A stretch of 64,000 bases of DNA from Streptomyces iranensis (GTDB lineage Bacteria; Actinomycetota; Actinomycetes; Streptomycetales; Streptomycetaceae), in NCBI RefSeq assembly GCF_017874715.1, contig NZ_JAGGLR010000015.1:245774-309773 (forward strand), in the 5' to 3' direction. The notes under the pieces are model-generated. The model saw nothing but the letters and a program-made list of their open reading frames with translations. It did no database searches and was not told the DNA's origin. A program made the translations under genes and the position numbers. Positions 15,422 to 24,153 of this stretch are shown piece after piece. How positions within the stretch are numbered: position 1 is the stretch's first letter; the number at the start of each line of letters is the position of its first letter.

Positions 15422-16924
15422 GTGGCGGCAGCCGAGACCATTCATGTGGACGGGGTGTGGCAGGCAGCCGCATCCGGGGCGCAGCGGGAGGTCCTCGACC
15501 CCGCGGACGCCAAGACCCTCGCCGTCGTCGCGGAGGGTGGTGTCGAGGACACCGACGCGGCGATCGCGGCCGCGCGTCGAGCCTTCGACCAGGGTCCCTG
15601 GCCCGGGACGCCGGTGGCCGAGCGGGCGGCTCTGCTGCGCCGCGTCGCCGACCTGCTCCAGCGTGACCGCGAGACGATCGCGCTCATCGAGAGCCGTGAC
15701 ACCGGCAAGACCCTGGAGGAGGGCCGGGTCGACGTCGATGACGTGACCAACGCCTTCCGCTACTTCGCCGATCTGGTCGCGGGCGAGTCGGCCGGGCGCG
15801 TGGTCGACGCGGGCACCCCCGAGGTGCACAGCGTCGTGGTCCATGAGCCGGTCGGCGTCTGCGCGATGATCACCCCCTGGAACTATCCGCTGCTCCAGGC
15901 CAGCTGGAAGGTCGCCCCGGCGCTGGCCGCCGGGAACACCTTTGTGATCAAGCCCAGCGAGGTGACCCCGCTGTCCACCGTCCATCTGGTGAAGCTGCTG
16001 GCCGAGGCCGGGTTGCCGACCGGGGTGGCCAATGTGGTCACCGGTGCGGGCGACCCGGTGGGTGCCCGGCTGTCCGAGCACCCCGATGTGGACCTGGTCT
16101 CCTTCACCGGTGGCCTGGTCAGCGGCACCAAGGTCGCGCAGGCCGCCGCGCCGACGGTCAAGAAGGTCGCGCTGGAGCTCGGCGGCAAGAACCCCAATGT
16201 GGTCTTCGCCGACGCCTGTGCCACCGCCGATGGCTTTGACACCGCCGTCGACCAGGCCCTGAACGCCGCCTTCATCCACAGCGGCCAGGTCTGCTCGGCC
16301 GGTGCCCGGCTGATCATCGAGGAGTCGGTGCGCGAGCGGTTCGTGGCCGAGCTCGCCCGCCGGGCGGAGAAGATCAAGCTGGGCCGCGGCACCGAGGACG
16401 GCGTCGAGTGCGGTCCGCTGGTCTCGGCCCAGCAGCTGGACAAGACCGAGGCGTTCGTGGCCTCCGCCCTCGAGGAGGGCGCGCTGCTGCGTTGCGGTGG
16501 GAAGCAGCCGGAGTCCAACGAGGTCCGCCCGGCCACCGGCTACTTCTACCTCCCGACCGTGCTCGACCAGTGCCACCGCGAGATGCGGGTGGTGCGGGAG
16601 GAGACGTTTGGGCCGATTCTGACGGTCGAGTCCTTCCAAACCGAGGACGAGGCAGTCACACTCGCCAATGACACGGAGTACGGACTGGCCGGCGCCGTCT
16701 GGTCCGCCGACACCGCTCGGGCGCGGCGCGTCGCCGCCCGGCTGCGGCACGGCACCGTGTGGATCAACGACTACCACCCCTACCTTCCGCAGGCCGAATG
16801 GGGCGGTTTCGGCAAGTCCGGGGTCGGGCGTGAGCTCGGTCCCGCGGGCCTTGACGAATACCGCGAGACCAAGCACGTCTACGAGAACCTGCGGCCGAGC
16901 CCGGTGCGCTGGTTCGCCGGCTGA
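15422..16924 (+). CDS. betB: Betaine-aldehyde dehydrogenase family protein
   Basis: Oxidises betaine aldehyde to the osmoprotectant glycine betaine using NAD(P)+. The 500-aa protein has the full aldehyde dehydrogenase layout: MITPWNYPLLQASWK near the cofactor site, the LELGGKNPNVVF segment with the general-base Glu, GQVCSAGARL with the catalytic Cys, and EETFGPILTV near the C-terminus. GTG 15422 is set by GGAAGG ten bases upstream and by MAAAETIHVDGVW, the normal N-terminus. Downstream are a GMC choline dehydrogenase and a betaine ABC transporter, which support the substrate assignment over other aldehydes. Confidence 0.88.
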   Translation: MAAAETIHVDGVWQAAASGAQREVLDPADAKTLAVVAEGGVEDTDAAIAAARRAFDQGPWPGTPVAERAALLRRVADLLQRDRETIALIESRDTGKTLEEGRVDVDDVTNAFRYFADLVAGESAGRVVDAGTPEVHSVVVHEPVGVCAMITPWNYPLLQASWKVAPALAAGNTFVIKPSEVTPLSTVHLVKLLAEAGLPTGVANVVTGAGDPVGARLSEHPDVDLVSFTGGLVSGTKVAQAAAPTVKKVALELGGKNPNVVFADACATADGFDTAVDQALNAAFIHSGQVCSAGARLIIEESVRERFVAELARRAEKIKLGRGTEDGVECGPLVSAQQLDKTEAFVASALEEGALLRCGGKQPESNEVRPATGYFYLPTVLDQCHREMRVVREETFGPILTVESFQTEDEAVTLANDTEYGLAGAVWSADTARARRVAARLRHGTVWINDYHPYLPQAEWGGFGKSGVGRELGPAGLDEYRETKHVYENLRPSPVRWFAG

Positions 16925-17132
16925 CACCCCGCCGTCGGCCCCGCCCGGGGCACGGCCGGGCCCGGACTGGTCCCCCGGGCCCGGACCCGGCCGCGCCCGA
17001 TCGCGGCGACCGGCGGCGAGAAGCCGTAGGCACTTGAGGCACCCAGCAACACCCCCACCCCCAGGGGCGGCAGCAGCCCCCGGCCCGCACCGGCGCGAGC
17101 CGTTTGGGTAAGACCGCGAGGAGTAACCCCAC

Positions 17133-18719
17133 ATGTCCGTACCTGTCGCATACGACTACGTCGTGATCGGCGGCGGCACCGCAGGATCGGTGATCGCTTC
17201 CCGGCTCACCGAGGACCCGGACATCCGTGTCGCCGTCATCGAGGGCGGACCGTCGGATGTCGACCGGCCCGATGTGCTCACCCTGCGCCGCTGGCTCGGC
17301 CTGCTCGGCGGCGACTTGGACTACGACTACCCCACCACCGAGCAGCCACGCGGAAATTCGCATATCCGGCACAGCCGGGCGCGGGTGCTCGGAGGGTGCT
17401 CCTCGCACAACACCCTGATCTCCTTCAAGCCGCTGCCCGGTGACTGGGACGAGTGGGCCGAGGCCGGCGCCGAGGGCTGGGACGCGGAGTCCATGGACCC
17501 GTACTTCCGGCGGCTGCGCAACAACATCGTCCCGGTGGACGAGAAGGACCGGAACGCGATCGCGCGGGACTTCGTCGACGCCGCCCAGGCCGCCGCCGGG
17601 GTACCGCGGGTCGAGGGGTTCAACAAGAAGCCGTTCCACGAGGGCGTCGGCTTCTTCGACCTCGCCTATCACCCGGAGAACAACAAGCGTTCCTCGGCGT
17701 CGGTCGCCTATCTGCACCCGTTCCTGGACCGGCCCAACCTCCATCTGATGCTGGAGACCTGGGCGTACAAGCTGGAGCTGGACGACACCGGCCGGGTCAC
17801 CGGCGTGCACGTCCGCACCAAGGACGGCGAGGAGATCCTGGTCCGGGCCGAGACCGAGGTTCTGGTCTGCGCGGGTGCCGTGGACACCCCGCGGCTGCTG
17901 ATGCACTCCGGTATCGGGTCCAAGACCGATCTGGAGGCGCTGGGCATTCCCGCCGTCCACGATCTGCCGGGCGTCGGCGAGAATCTGCTCGACCACCCCG
18001 AGTCGGTCATCGTGTGGGAGACGGACGGCCCGATTCCGGACAACTCCGCGATGGACTCCGACGCCGGGCTGTTCATCCGGCGGGACCCCGAATCCCGGGG
18101 CCCGGACCTGATGTTCCACTTCTACCAGATCCCGTTCACCGACAATCCGGAGCGGCTGGGCTACGAAAGGCCCGAGCACGGTGTGTCGATGACCCCCAAC
18201 ATCCCCAAGCCGCGCAGCCGCGGCCGGCTCTACCTCACCAGCGCCGACCCGTCCGTCAAGCCCGCCCTCGACTTCCGGTACTTCACGGACGAGGAGGACT
18301 ACGACGGCCGCACGCTGGTCGACGGCATCCGTGTCGCGCGTGAGATCGCCAAGACCGAACCGCTGGCGAGCTGGCTCAAGCGCGAGGTGTGCCCGGGGCC
18401 GGAGATCACCTCGGACGAGGAGATCAGCGAGTACGCCCGCAAGGTCGCGCATACCGTGTACCACCCGGCGGGCACCTGTCGTATGGGTGCCACGTCGGAC
18501 GAACTCGCCGTGGTCGGCCCCGATCTGCGGATCCGGGGCCTGAGCGGCGTCCGTATCGCCGACGCGTCCGTCTTCCCGACGATGCCGGCCGTGAACCCGA
18601 TGATCGGAGTCCTGATGGTGGGCGAGAAGTGCGCTGAGCTGCTGTTCGAGGAGCGCGATCGGGACCGGCACCGGCCCGATGACCGAGCCGCCATGCTGGC
18701 GCCGGGAGGTGAGGCGTGA
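17133..18719 (+). CDS. betA: GMC oxidoreductase, probable choline dehydrogenase
   Basis: FAD-dependent oxidation of choline to betaine aldehyde, the step before BetB. The 528-aa protein has the N-terminal FAD motif YVVIGGGTAGSVIASRL, the GMC signature around RARVLGGCSSHNTLISF, the second signature GAVDTPRLLMHSGIG, and C-terminal HTVYHPAGTCRMG with the catalytic His. ATG 17133 follows GAGGAGTAA. The 208-base gap after betB holds no gene. Its stop overlaps the next start by one base (TGATG), so it is coupled to the transporter genes. Another alcohol substrate cannot be excluded from sequence. Confidence 0.85.
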   Translation: MSVPVAYDYVVIGGGTAGSVIASRLTEDPDIRVAVIEGGPSDVDRPDVLTLRRWLGLLGGDLDYDYPTTEQPRGNSHIRHSRARVLGGCSSHNTLISFKPLPGDWDEWAEAGAEGWDAESMDPYFRRLRNNIVPVDEKDRNAIARDFVDAAQAAAGVPRVEGFNKKPFHEGVGFFDLAYHPENNKRSSASVAYLHPFLDRPNLHLMLETWAYKLELDDTGRVTGVHVRTKDGEEILVRAETEVLVCAGAVDTPRLLMHSGIGSKTDLEALGIPAVHDLPGVGENLLDHPESVIVWETDGPIPDNSAMDSDAGLFIRRDPESRGPDLMFHFYQIPFTDNPERLGYERPEHGVSMTPNIPKPRSRGRLYLTSADPSVKPALDFRYFTDEEDYDGRTLVDGIRVAREIAKTEPLASWLKREVCPGPEITSDEEISEYARKVAHTVYHPAGTCRMGATSDELAVVGPDLRIRGLSGVRIADASVFPTMPAVNPMIGVLMVGEKCAELLFEERDRDRHRPDDRAAMLAPGGEA

Positions 18720-19819
18720 TGGCTACGACCGTGGTCCCCGAGACGCCCGACACCCCCAAGACCCCCGAGAGTGGCGAGCGCACCCCGGTGTTCTCGGTCC
18801 GCGACCTGTGGAAGGTCTTCGGCCCCAAGGCCGACCGGATCCCCGGCTCCGCCGAGGCCGAGCTGTCCGCCGCTGAGCTGCGTGCCCGTACCGGCTGCAC
18901 CGCCGCGGTCCGTGAGGTCTCCTTCGACGTCCAGCCGGGCGAGGTGTTCGTGGTCATGGGGCTCTCCGGCTCCGGCAAGTCCACCCTCGTCCGCTGCCTC
19001 ACCCGGCTGATAGAGCCCACCTCCGGCACTCTGAAGATCGACGGCGAGGACGTCCTGGCCATGGACAAGGCCCGGCTGCGCGATCTGCGCCGGCACCGCG
19101 CCGCCATGGTCTTCCAGCACTTCGGGCTGTTGCCGCACCGCTCCGTCCTCGACAACGTCGCCTACGGGCTGGAGATCCAGGGCGTGGGCAAGGCCGAGCG
19201 CCGGGCCAAGGCCGCCGAGGTGGTGGAGAAGGTCGGCCTCACCGGCCTCGAGCGCCGCCGCCCCGGCCAGCTCTCCGGCGGTCAGCAGCAGCGAGTGGGC
19301 CTGGCAAGGGCGCTCGCCGTCGACCCCGAGGTGCTGCTCTTCGACGAGCCGTTCAGCGCGCTCGACCCGCTGATCCGCCGCGATATGCAGGAGGAGGTCA
19401 TCCGGCTGCACCACGAGGAGGGCCGGACGATGGTCTTCATCACCCATGACCTCAGCGAGGCGCTCCGCCTCGGTGACCGCATCATGCTGATGCGCGACGG
19501 CGGGATCGTGCAGCTGGGCACCCCGGAGGAGATCGTCGGCTCCCCGGCGGACGACTACGTACGGGACTTCGTCCGCGACGTGCCGCGCGAGCAGGTGCTG
19601 ACCGTGCGCCGCGCGATGCGCCCCGCGAAGCCCGACGAGCAGGACGGTGGGCCCGCGCTGGCCCCGAGCACCACGGTCGCCGACGCGATCGAGGCCGTGG
19701 CCCGCACCGGCGGCCCCGCGCGCGTCGTGGACGGTGGCCGCTGCGTGGGCGTCGTCGACCACGCCTGTCTGCTGAGCGTCGTCGCGGGCCTGGACGGCAA
19801 GGAGGTGGCCGCGGCATGA
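18719..19819 (+). CDS. proV: Glycine betaine/proline ABC transporter ATPase
   Basis: A 366-aa ATP-binding subunit energising betaine/proline uptake. Walker A GLSGSGKST, the Q-loop region MVFQHFGLLPHRSVLDN, the signature LSGGQQQRVGLARAL, Walker B VLLFDEPFSALDP and the H-loop VFITHD are all intact. It has the ProV/OpuAA-type long N-terminus and a C-terminal CBS-like remainder (about 290-366) that in this family senses ionic strength. ATG 18719 has GGGAGG nine bases upstream; GTG 18716 is the alternative. Confidence 0.9.
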   Translation: MATTVVPETPDTPKTPESGERTPVFSVRDLWKVFGPKADRIPGSAEAELSAAELRARTGCTAAVREVSFDVQPGEVFVVMGLSGSGKSTLVRCLTRLIEPTSGTLKIDGEDVLAMDKARLRDLRRHRAAMVFQHFGLLPHRSVLDNVAYGLEIQGVGKAERRAKAAEVVEKVGLTGLERRRPGQLSGGQQQRVGLARALAVDPEVLLFDEPFSALDPLIRRDMQEEVIRLHHEEGRTMVFITHDLSEALRLGDRIMLMRDGGIVQLGTPEEIVGSPADDYVRDFVRDVPREQVLTVRRAMRPAKPDEQDGGPALAPSTTVADAIEAVARTGGPARVVDGGRCVGVVDHACLLSVVAGLDGKEVAAA

Positions 19820-19865
19820 GCCCCACCTCGACCCTCTCTCCGCCAGGCCGCACCGGGGGGCGCGT

Positions 19866-21887
19866 GTGAGTGCCACCGCTACCCGCCCCTCCACCGATCC
19901 CGCCACCGAACCGGCGGCCACCGGCACGGCGCCGGACGGGACGCGCCCGTCCCTGCTGAGCGCCGTCGTGCACAGCCATGCCGCGCGCAAGCTGGCGGTG
20001 CTCGTGGTGATCGCCGCCGTGCTCGTGCCCCTCGCGCACGCAAAGTGGGCCGGCGGCAGCTGGCCGGACGCGCTGACCGTCGATGTCTCCGAGCCGCTCG
20101 GCAAGGCCAGCGACTGGATCATCGACAACCGCGACAGCCACTGGATCTTCCTCTACTTCTTCGGCCACATCAGCAACGCGGTCATCATCTGCGTGCGCGC
20201 CGTCTACGTCGTCCTGCTCACCCTCGGCTGGGCCGGGGTGACCGCCGCCTCGACCCTGGTGGCCTGGCGGGTCGCCGGGGTGCGGGTCGCGGTGACGACC
20301 TTGGTGTCCTTCGCCGTGTGCGGGCTGCTGGGCATGTGGGTGCCGACGATGCAGACGCTCGCGCTGATGGCCGTCGCCGTCACCGCGTCCGTCGTCATCG
20401 GCGGGCTGCTGGGTCTGGCCGGCGGGCTCTCGGAGCGGGCGTTCCGGGCGCTGCGCCCGATTCTCGACACCATGCAGGTGCTGCCCGCGTTCGCCTATCT
20501 GCTGCCCGTCGTGCTGGTCTTCGGCATCGGCGTACCGGGTGCGGTGCTGGCCACCGTGATCTACGCGGCGCCCCCGATGGCCCGGCTCACCGCCCTCGGC
20601 CTGCGTGGCGCGGACGCCGGGGTGCTGGAGGCGGTGGCCTCGCTCGGCGCCACCTGGCGGCAGCGGCTGCTGTCGGCCCGGCTGCCGCTGGCCCGCAAGG
20701 AACTGCTGCTGGGCGTCAACCAGGCGATCATGATGGCGCTGTCCATGGCCGTCATCGCCTCGGTGATCGGCGGCGGCGGTCTCGGTGACCGCGTCTACCA
20801 GGCGCTGTCCAGCGTGGACGTCGGCAAGGCGCTGGCCGCCGGCCTCCCGATCGTGCTGCTCGCCGTCGTGATGGACCGCACCACCGCGTCGGCGGGCGAG
20901 CGCCTCGGCGAGCCCCCGGCCGAGGGCGGGCCCCGGCTGCTGCGCGGCTGGCCCGCCTGGGCGGGCGTCGGGGTGATCACCGTGGTGGTGACCCTCGTCG
21001 GACGGCTGGCCGGGTCCCAGACCTGGCCGACCGGCTGGACCGTCCCCATCGAGGAGCCGGTCAACCAGTTCAAGGACTGGATGGTCGACCACCTCTACAC
21101 GGGTGTGCCGGTCGTCGGCGGCACCGCCGATTGGGCCTCGGACTACGTCAAGTGGATCCTGGACCCGCTGCGCGAGGGGCTGCAGGGCCTCCCGTGGTAC
21201 GCGGTGCTGCTGATCGTCGCGACGCTGGCCTGGCTGATCGGCACCTGGGCCACCGCCCTGACCGCCACCGCCGCCATGGCCGCGGTCGGTGTGCTCGGGG
21301 TGTGGGAGCCGTCCATGGACACCCTCTCCCAGGTGCTGGCGGCCGTCTTCGTCACGCTGGTGCTCGGCTTCGCGATCGGCATCGCGGCCGCGCGGTCCAC
21401 CCGGCTGGAGCGGCTGCTGCGGCCGGTGCTGGACGTGTGCCAGACCATGCCGCAGTTCGTGTATCTGATCCCGGTGGTCGCGCTGTTCGGCGTCGGCCGC
21501 GCCCCGGCGGCGGCCGCGGCCATCGTCTACGCGCTGCCCGCCGTCATCCGCATCACCACCCAGGGGCTGCGGAACGTGGATCCGGCGGCGCTGGAGTCGG
21601 CGCGTTCGCTCGGCGCCACCCAGGGGCAGCAACTGCGCCAGGTCCAGCTCCCGCTGGCCCGCCCGGCGCTGCTGCTGGCCGTCAACCAGGGCGTGGTGCT
21701 GGTGCTCGCCGTGGTGATCATCGGCGGTCTGGTGGGCTCGGGCGCGCTCGGCTACGACGTGGTGTTCGGCCTGGCCCAGGGCGATCTGGCCACCGGTCTG
21801 GTCGCCGGCGCGGCCATCGTCTGCCTGGGTCTGATGCTGGACCGGGTCACCCAGCCGACGTCGCGCCGCGACAGGAAGGGGGCCTGA
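19866..21887 (+). CDS. proW: Glycine betaine/proline ABC permease, tandem fused
   Basis: A 673-aa inner-membrane protein made of two ProW-like permease units in one chain. Unit 1 (about 40-340) has the EAA-type loop EAVASLGATWRQRLLSARLP. Unit 2 (about 360-665) has ESARSLGATQGQQLRQVQLP. Typical ProW permeases are single units of about 280-350 aa that dimerise, so this chain could form the whole membrane channel. GTG 19866 lies 46 bases after proV, in an otherwise empty gap. Only two residues separate its stop from proX. Confidence 0.88.
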   Translation: MSATATRPSTDPATEPAATGTAPDGTRPSLLSAVVHSHAARKLAVLVVIAAVLVPLAHAKWAGGSWPDALTVDVSEPLGKASDWIIDNRDSHWIFLYFFGHISNAVIICVRAVYVVLLTLGWAGVTAASTLVAWRVAGVRVAVTTLVSFAVCGLLGMWVPTMQTLALMAVAVTASVVIGGLLGLAGGLSERAFRALRPILDTMQVLPAFAYLLPVVLVFGIGVPGAVLATVIYAAPPMARLTALGLRGADAGVLEAVASLGATWRQRLLSARLPLARKELLLGVNQAIMMALSMAVIASVIGGGGLGDRVYQALSSVDVGKALAAGLPIVLLAVVMDRTTASAGERLGEPPAEGGPRLLRGWPAWAGVGVITVVVTLVGRLAGSQTWPTGWTVPIEEPVNQFKDWMVDHLYTGVPVVGGTADWASDYVKWILDPLREGLQGLPWYAVLLIVATLAWLIGTWATALTATAAMAAVGVLGVWEPSMDTLSQVLAAVFVTLVLGFAIGIAAARSTRLERLLRPVLDVCQTMPQFVYLIPVVALFGVGRAPAAAAAIVYALPAVIRITTQGLRNVDPAALESARSLGATQGQQLRQVQLPLARPALLLAVNQGVVLVLAVVIIGGLVGSGALGYDVVFGLAQGDLATGLVAGAAIVCLGLMLDRVTQPTSRRDRKGA

Positions 21888-21888
21888 G

Positions 21889-22866
21889 ATGGCTCGCACC
21901 CGCACTCAGCTGCTGATGGCCGCCGCCGGGGTGGCGGCCGTGTTCACCGCGACCGGCTGCGGCGCGGCGGACATGACCAAGCAGTCCTCGCCGTACGCCA
22001 ATGTGGGCGGGGCGAAGAGCGTCACGCTCTCCGTCCAGTCGTGGGTCGGCGCCCAGTCCAATGTCGCGGTCGCCCAGTATCTGCTGGAGCACGAGCTGGA
22101 CTATCGCGTCGACACCGTCCAGGTGGACGAGGTGCCGGCGTGGGACGCGCTCAGCCAGGACCGGGTGGACGCGATCCTGGAGGACTGGGGCCACCCGGAC
22201 CAGGAGCAGCGCTACGTCAAGGACAAGAAGACGATCGTGCCGGGCGGCGGGCTCGGCGTCACCGGCCATATCGGCTGGTGGGTGCCGAAGTACTTCGCCG
22301 ACGCCCATCCGGACGTCCTGGACTGGAAGAACCTCAACAAATACGCGAAGACTTTCAAGACCGCGGAGAGCGGCGGCAAGGGCCAGCTGCTGGACGGTTC
22401 ACCGTCCTATGTCACCAATGACAAGGCGCTGGTGAAGAATCTGAAGCTGAACTACCAGATCGTTTTCTCGGGTTCGGAAGCGGCGCAGATCACCCAGATG
22501 AAGCAGTTCGCCAAGGCGAAGAAGCCGTTTCTTTCGTACTGGTACGAGCCGCAGTGGCTGTTCAACCAGGTCCCGATGGTCGAGGTCAAGCTGCCCAAGT
22601 ACACGGACAAGTGCGCTGACGAGGGCGCCAAGGACCCCGACTCCTTCGACTGCGCCTACCCGACCACACCGCTGCAGAAGTATCTGAACGCGGACTTCGC
22701 GAAGAAGGGCGGCAAGGCGGCGGCGTTCCTGAAGAACTTCCACTGGACGAAGAAGGACCAGAACGAGGTGTCCGAGTTGATCGCCTCGCAGGGGATGTCA
22801 CCCGAGGACGCCGCGAAGAAGTGGGTCGAGGCGCATCCGGACGTCTGGAAGAAGTGGATGCCCTGA
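21889..22866 (+). CDS. proX: Glycine betaine/proline ABC substrate-binding lipoprotein
   Basis: A 325-aa ProX/OpuAC-type binding protein. The N-terminus MARTRTQLLMAAAGV ends in a lipobox (TATGC, Cys24), so it should be anchored to the outer face of the membrane. The mature domain has Trp-rich betaine-cage segments (SVQSWVGAQSN, VPAWDAL, HIGWWVPKYF, SYWYEPQWLF). ATG 21889 is one base after the proW stop; AGGAAGGGGG precedes it. It is the last gene of the operon, followed by a terminator whose left arm covers its stop. Confidence 0.92.
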   Translation: MARTRTQLLMAAAGVAAVFTATGCGAADMTKQSSPYANVGGAKSVTLSVQSWVGAQSNVAVAQYLLEHELDYRVDTVQVDEVPAWDALSQDRVDAILEDWGHPDQEQRYVKDKKTIVPGGGLGVTGHIGWWVPKYFADAHPDVLDWKNLNKYAKTFKTAESGGKGQLLDGSPSYVTNDKALVKNLKLNYQIVFSGSEAAQITQMKQFAKAKKPFLSYWYEPQWLFNQVPMVEVKLPKYTDKCADEGAKDPDSFDCAYPTTPLQKYLNADFAKKGGKAAAFLKNFHWTKKDQNEVSELIASQGMSPEDAAKKWVEAHPDVWKKWMP

Positions 22867-22886
22867 GCCCGGATCGCGCTCAGGGC
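22860..22886. terminator. Bidirectional terminator, proX / Uma2 gene
   Basis: A perfect 9-bp stem, GCCCTGAGC (22860-22868) with GCTCAGGGC (22878-22886), lies between convergent genes. Confidence 0.7.
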
Positions 22887-22902
22887 AGCTTGGGCGACCG
22901 GA

Positions 22903-23475
22903 TTACTTGAGGAAGCCCGCGGTGTCGAGTTCGAGGCCGAGCGGTTCGGGGAGCGTCAGTTTCTCCCCGAACATCGCTCGGTGCTCATCGCGGTAGAGGC
23001 CCTTCCCGTCGGGATGCGAGTACACCGTCGTGCTCCCGTCGCCGTCGTGCGGGTCGATCAGCAAATAGATCGGCACGTTGGAGTGGGCGTAGCCCTTGAC
23101 CTTGGCCTGGAGATCTCGCGCTCTTGTGGAGGGCGATGTGATCTCGGCGACGAGCAGGACGTCATCCGCTTGGACCTGCCATTCCTCCATGCTCTTCAGC
23201 GCTTCCGACTCGCAGATGAGCAGGTCCGGAATGAACCTCTCCTCCGTCGCGGGGAGGAAGACCGTGGCGGTGTTGGTAATGCGCCATTGCGTCGGTACCT
23301 CGCGGACGAGCTGGAGGTTCAGCTCGCTGAAGATCCAGTTGTGGAAATTCGCAGGCGTCGGTGAGATGACGATCTCCCCCCCGATGAGTTCTGCTCGCAT
23401 TCCATCCGGCAGCTCCAGCTGGGCATGGATGTCGAGCAGATTTTCGAACTCTTGGTCGGGCAGTGGCGCCGTCAT
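22903..23475 (-). CDS. Uma2 family (DUF820) restriction-endonuclease-fold protein
   Basis: A 190-aa protein of the Uma2 family, common in Streptomyces as stand-alone genes. The PD-(D/E)xK-like core is visible: RFIPDLLICE (Pro-Asp), VAEITSPSTRARDLQAK (Glu...Lys), then YLLIDPHDGD. The natural substrate is unknown; members have a nuclease fold and may be mobile-element derived. The start at 23475 is preferred over 23490 because GGGAGGT lies six bases upstream. Codon usage is visibly less GC-biased than in neighbouring genes, hinting at transfer. Confidence 0.85.
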   Translation of the reverse strand: MTAPLPDQEFENLLDIHAQLELPDGMRAELIGGEIVISPTPANFHNWIFSELNLQLVREVPTQWRITNTATVFLPATEERFIPDLLICESEALKSMEEWQVQADDVLLVAEITSPSTRARDLQAKVKGYAHSNVPIYLLIDPHDGDGSTTVYSHPDGKGLYRDEHRAMFGEKLTLPEPLGLELDTAGFLK

Positions 23476-23592
23476 CACGAGACCTCCCATTGGCGGGTCC
23501 CCCTTCTGGCTGTGTTGCCTTCGTGCCGTACTGCCATGCGGGGGCCTGTCACCATCATGCGTTACGCGATGACTCCGATGTCGGATAACGGT

Positions 23593-23620
23593 CCCCCGTC
23601 GTCAATAACGACGACGGGGG
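23593..23620 (-). terminator. Terminator of the AhpD-like gene
   Basis: A perfect 11-bp stem (23593-23603 with 23610-23620), loop AATAAC, eight bases past the stop of the minus-strand gene at 23628. Confidence 0.8.
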
Positions 23621-23627
23621 CAGATGG

Positions 23628-24107
23628 TCACACGGTCGGCTTGTAGGCACCGGGGGTCATGCGGGTGGTCACACCGATGCGGTTCCAGGCGTTGATGGTG
23701 AAGATCAGGGCGATGAGCTGGGCCAGCTCCCGCTCCTCGAAGTGCTTGGCGGCCTGCTCGTAGACCTCGTCCGGGACGAAGCCGTCGGTCAGGACGGTGA
23801 CGGCCTCGGTCAGGGCGAGGGCGGCCTGCTCCTTCTCGGAGTAGAGGTGGCCCGCCTCCTCCCAGGCGTTGAGCAGGTACAGGCGCTCCTCGGACTCGCC
23901 CGCCGCGCGGGCGTCCTTGGTGTGCATGTCGATGCAGAAGGCGCAGTGGTTGAGCTGTGAGGCACGGACTTTGACCAGCTCGGCCAGCGTCGGGTCGACG
24001 CCCTTTCTGGCGGCCGCGTCCAGGGCGACCATGGCCTTGTAGACCTCGGGGGCGGCCTTGGCGAACTGCATCCGGGGGCCGTGTGCGTGAGAAGTTCCGG
24101 TCGTCAT
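23628..24107 (-). CDS. Carboxymuconolactone decarboxylase / AhpD-like protein
   Basis: A 159-aa AhpD-type alkylhydroperoxidase-like protein. The CxxC redox pair with a downstream His is at Cys55, Cys58 and His62 (NHCAFCIDMH). The HxxxR-type and LTEAVT segments fit the carboxymuconolactone decarboxylase fold, which forms small helical trimers. In this family the Cys pair reduces peroxides. It is transcribed away from a MocR-type regulator with only 46 bases between them, so it is the probable target of that regulator. Confidence 0.88.
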   Translation of the reverse strand: MTTGTSHAHGPRMQFAKAAPEVYKAMVALDAAARKGVDPTLAELVKVRASQLNHCAFCIDMHTKDARAAGESEERLYLLNAWEEAGHLYSEKEQAALALTEAVTVLTDGFVPDEVYEQAAKHFEERELAQLIALIFTINAWNRIGVTTRMTPGAYKPTV

Positions 24108-24153
24108 GCCTTCACGCTAGAGGCCGGGCGGCCCAGGGGTATGGTCCATTTCC

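Noticed and set aside
19482..21905. Very long minus-strand open frame opposite the betaine transporter
   Set aside because: High-GC shadow frame with Arg/Gly/His/Asp-rich composition; the plus-strand proV and proW are unmistakable.
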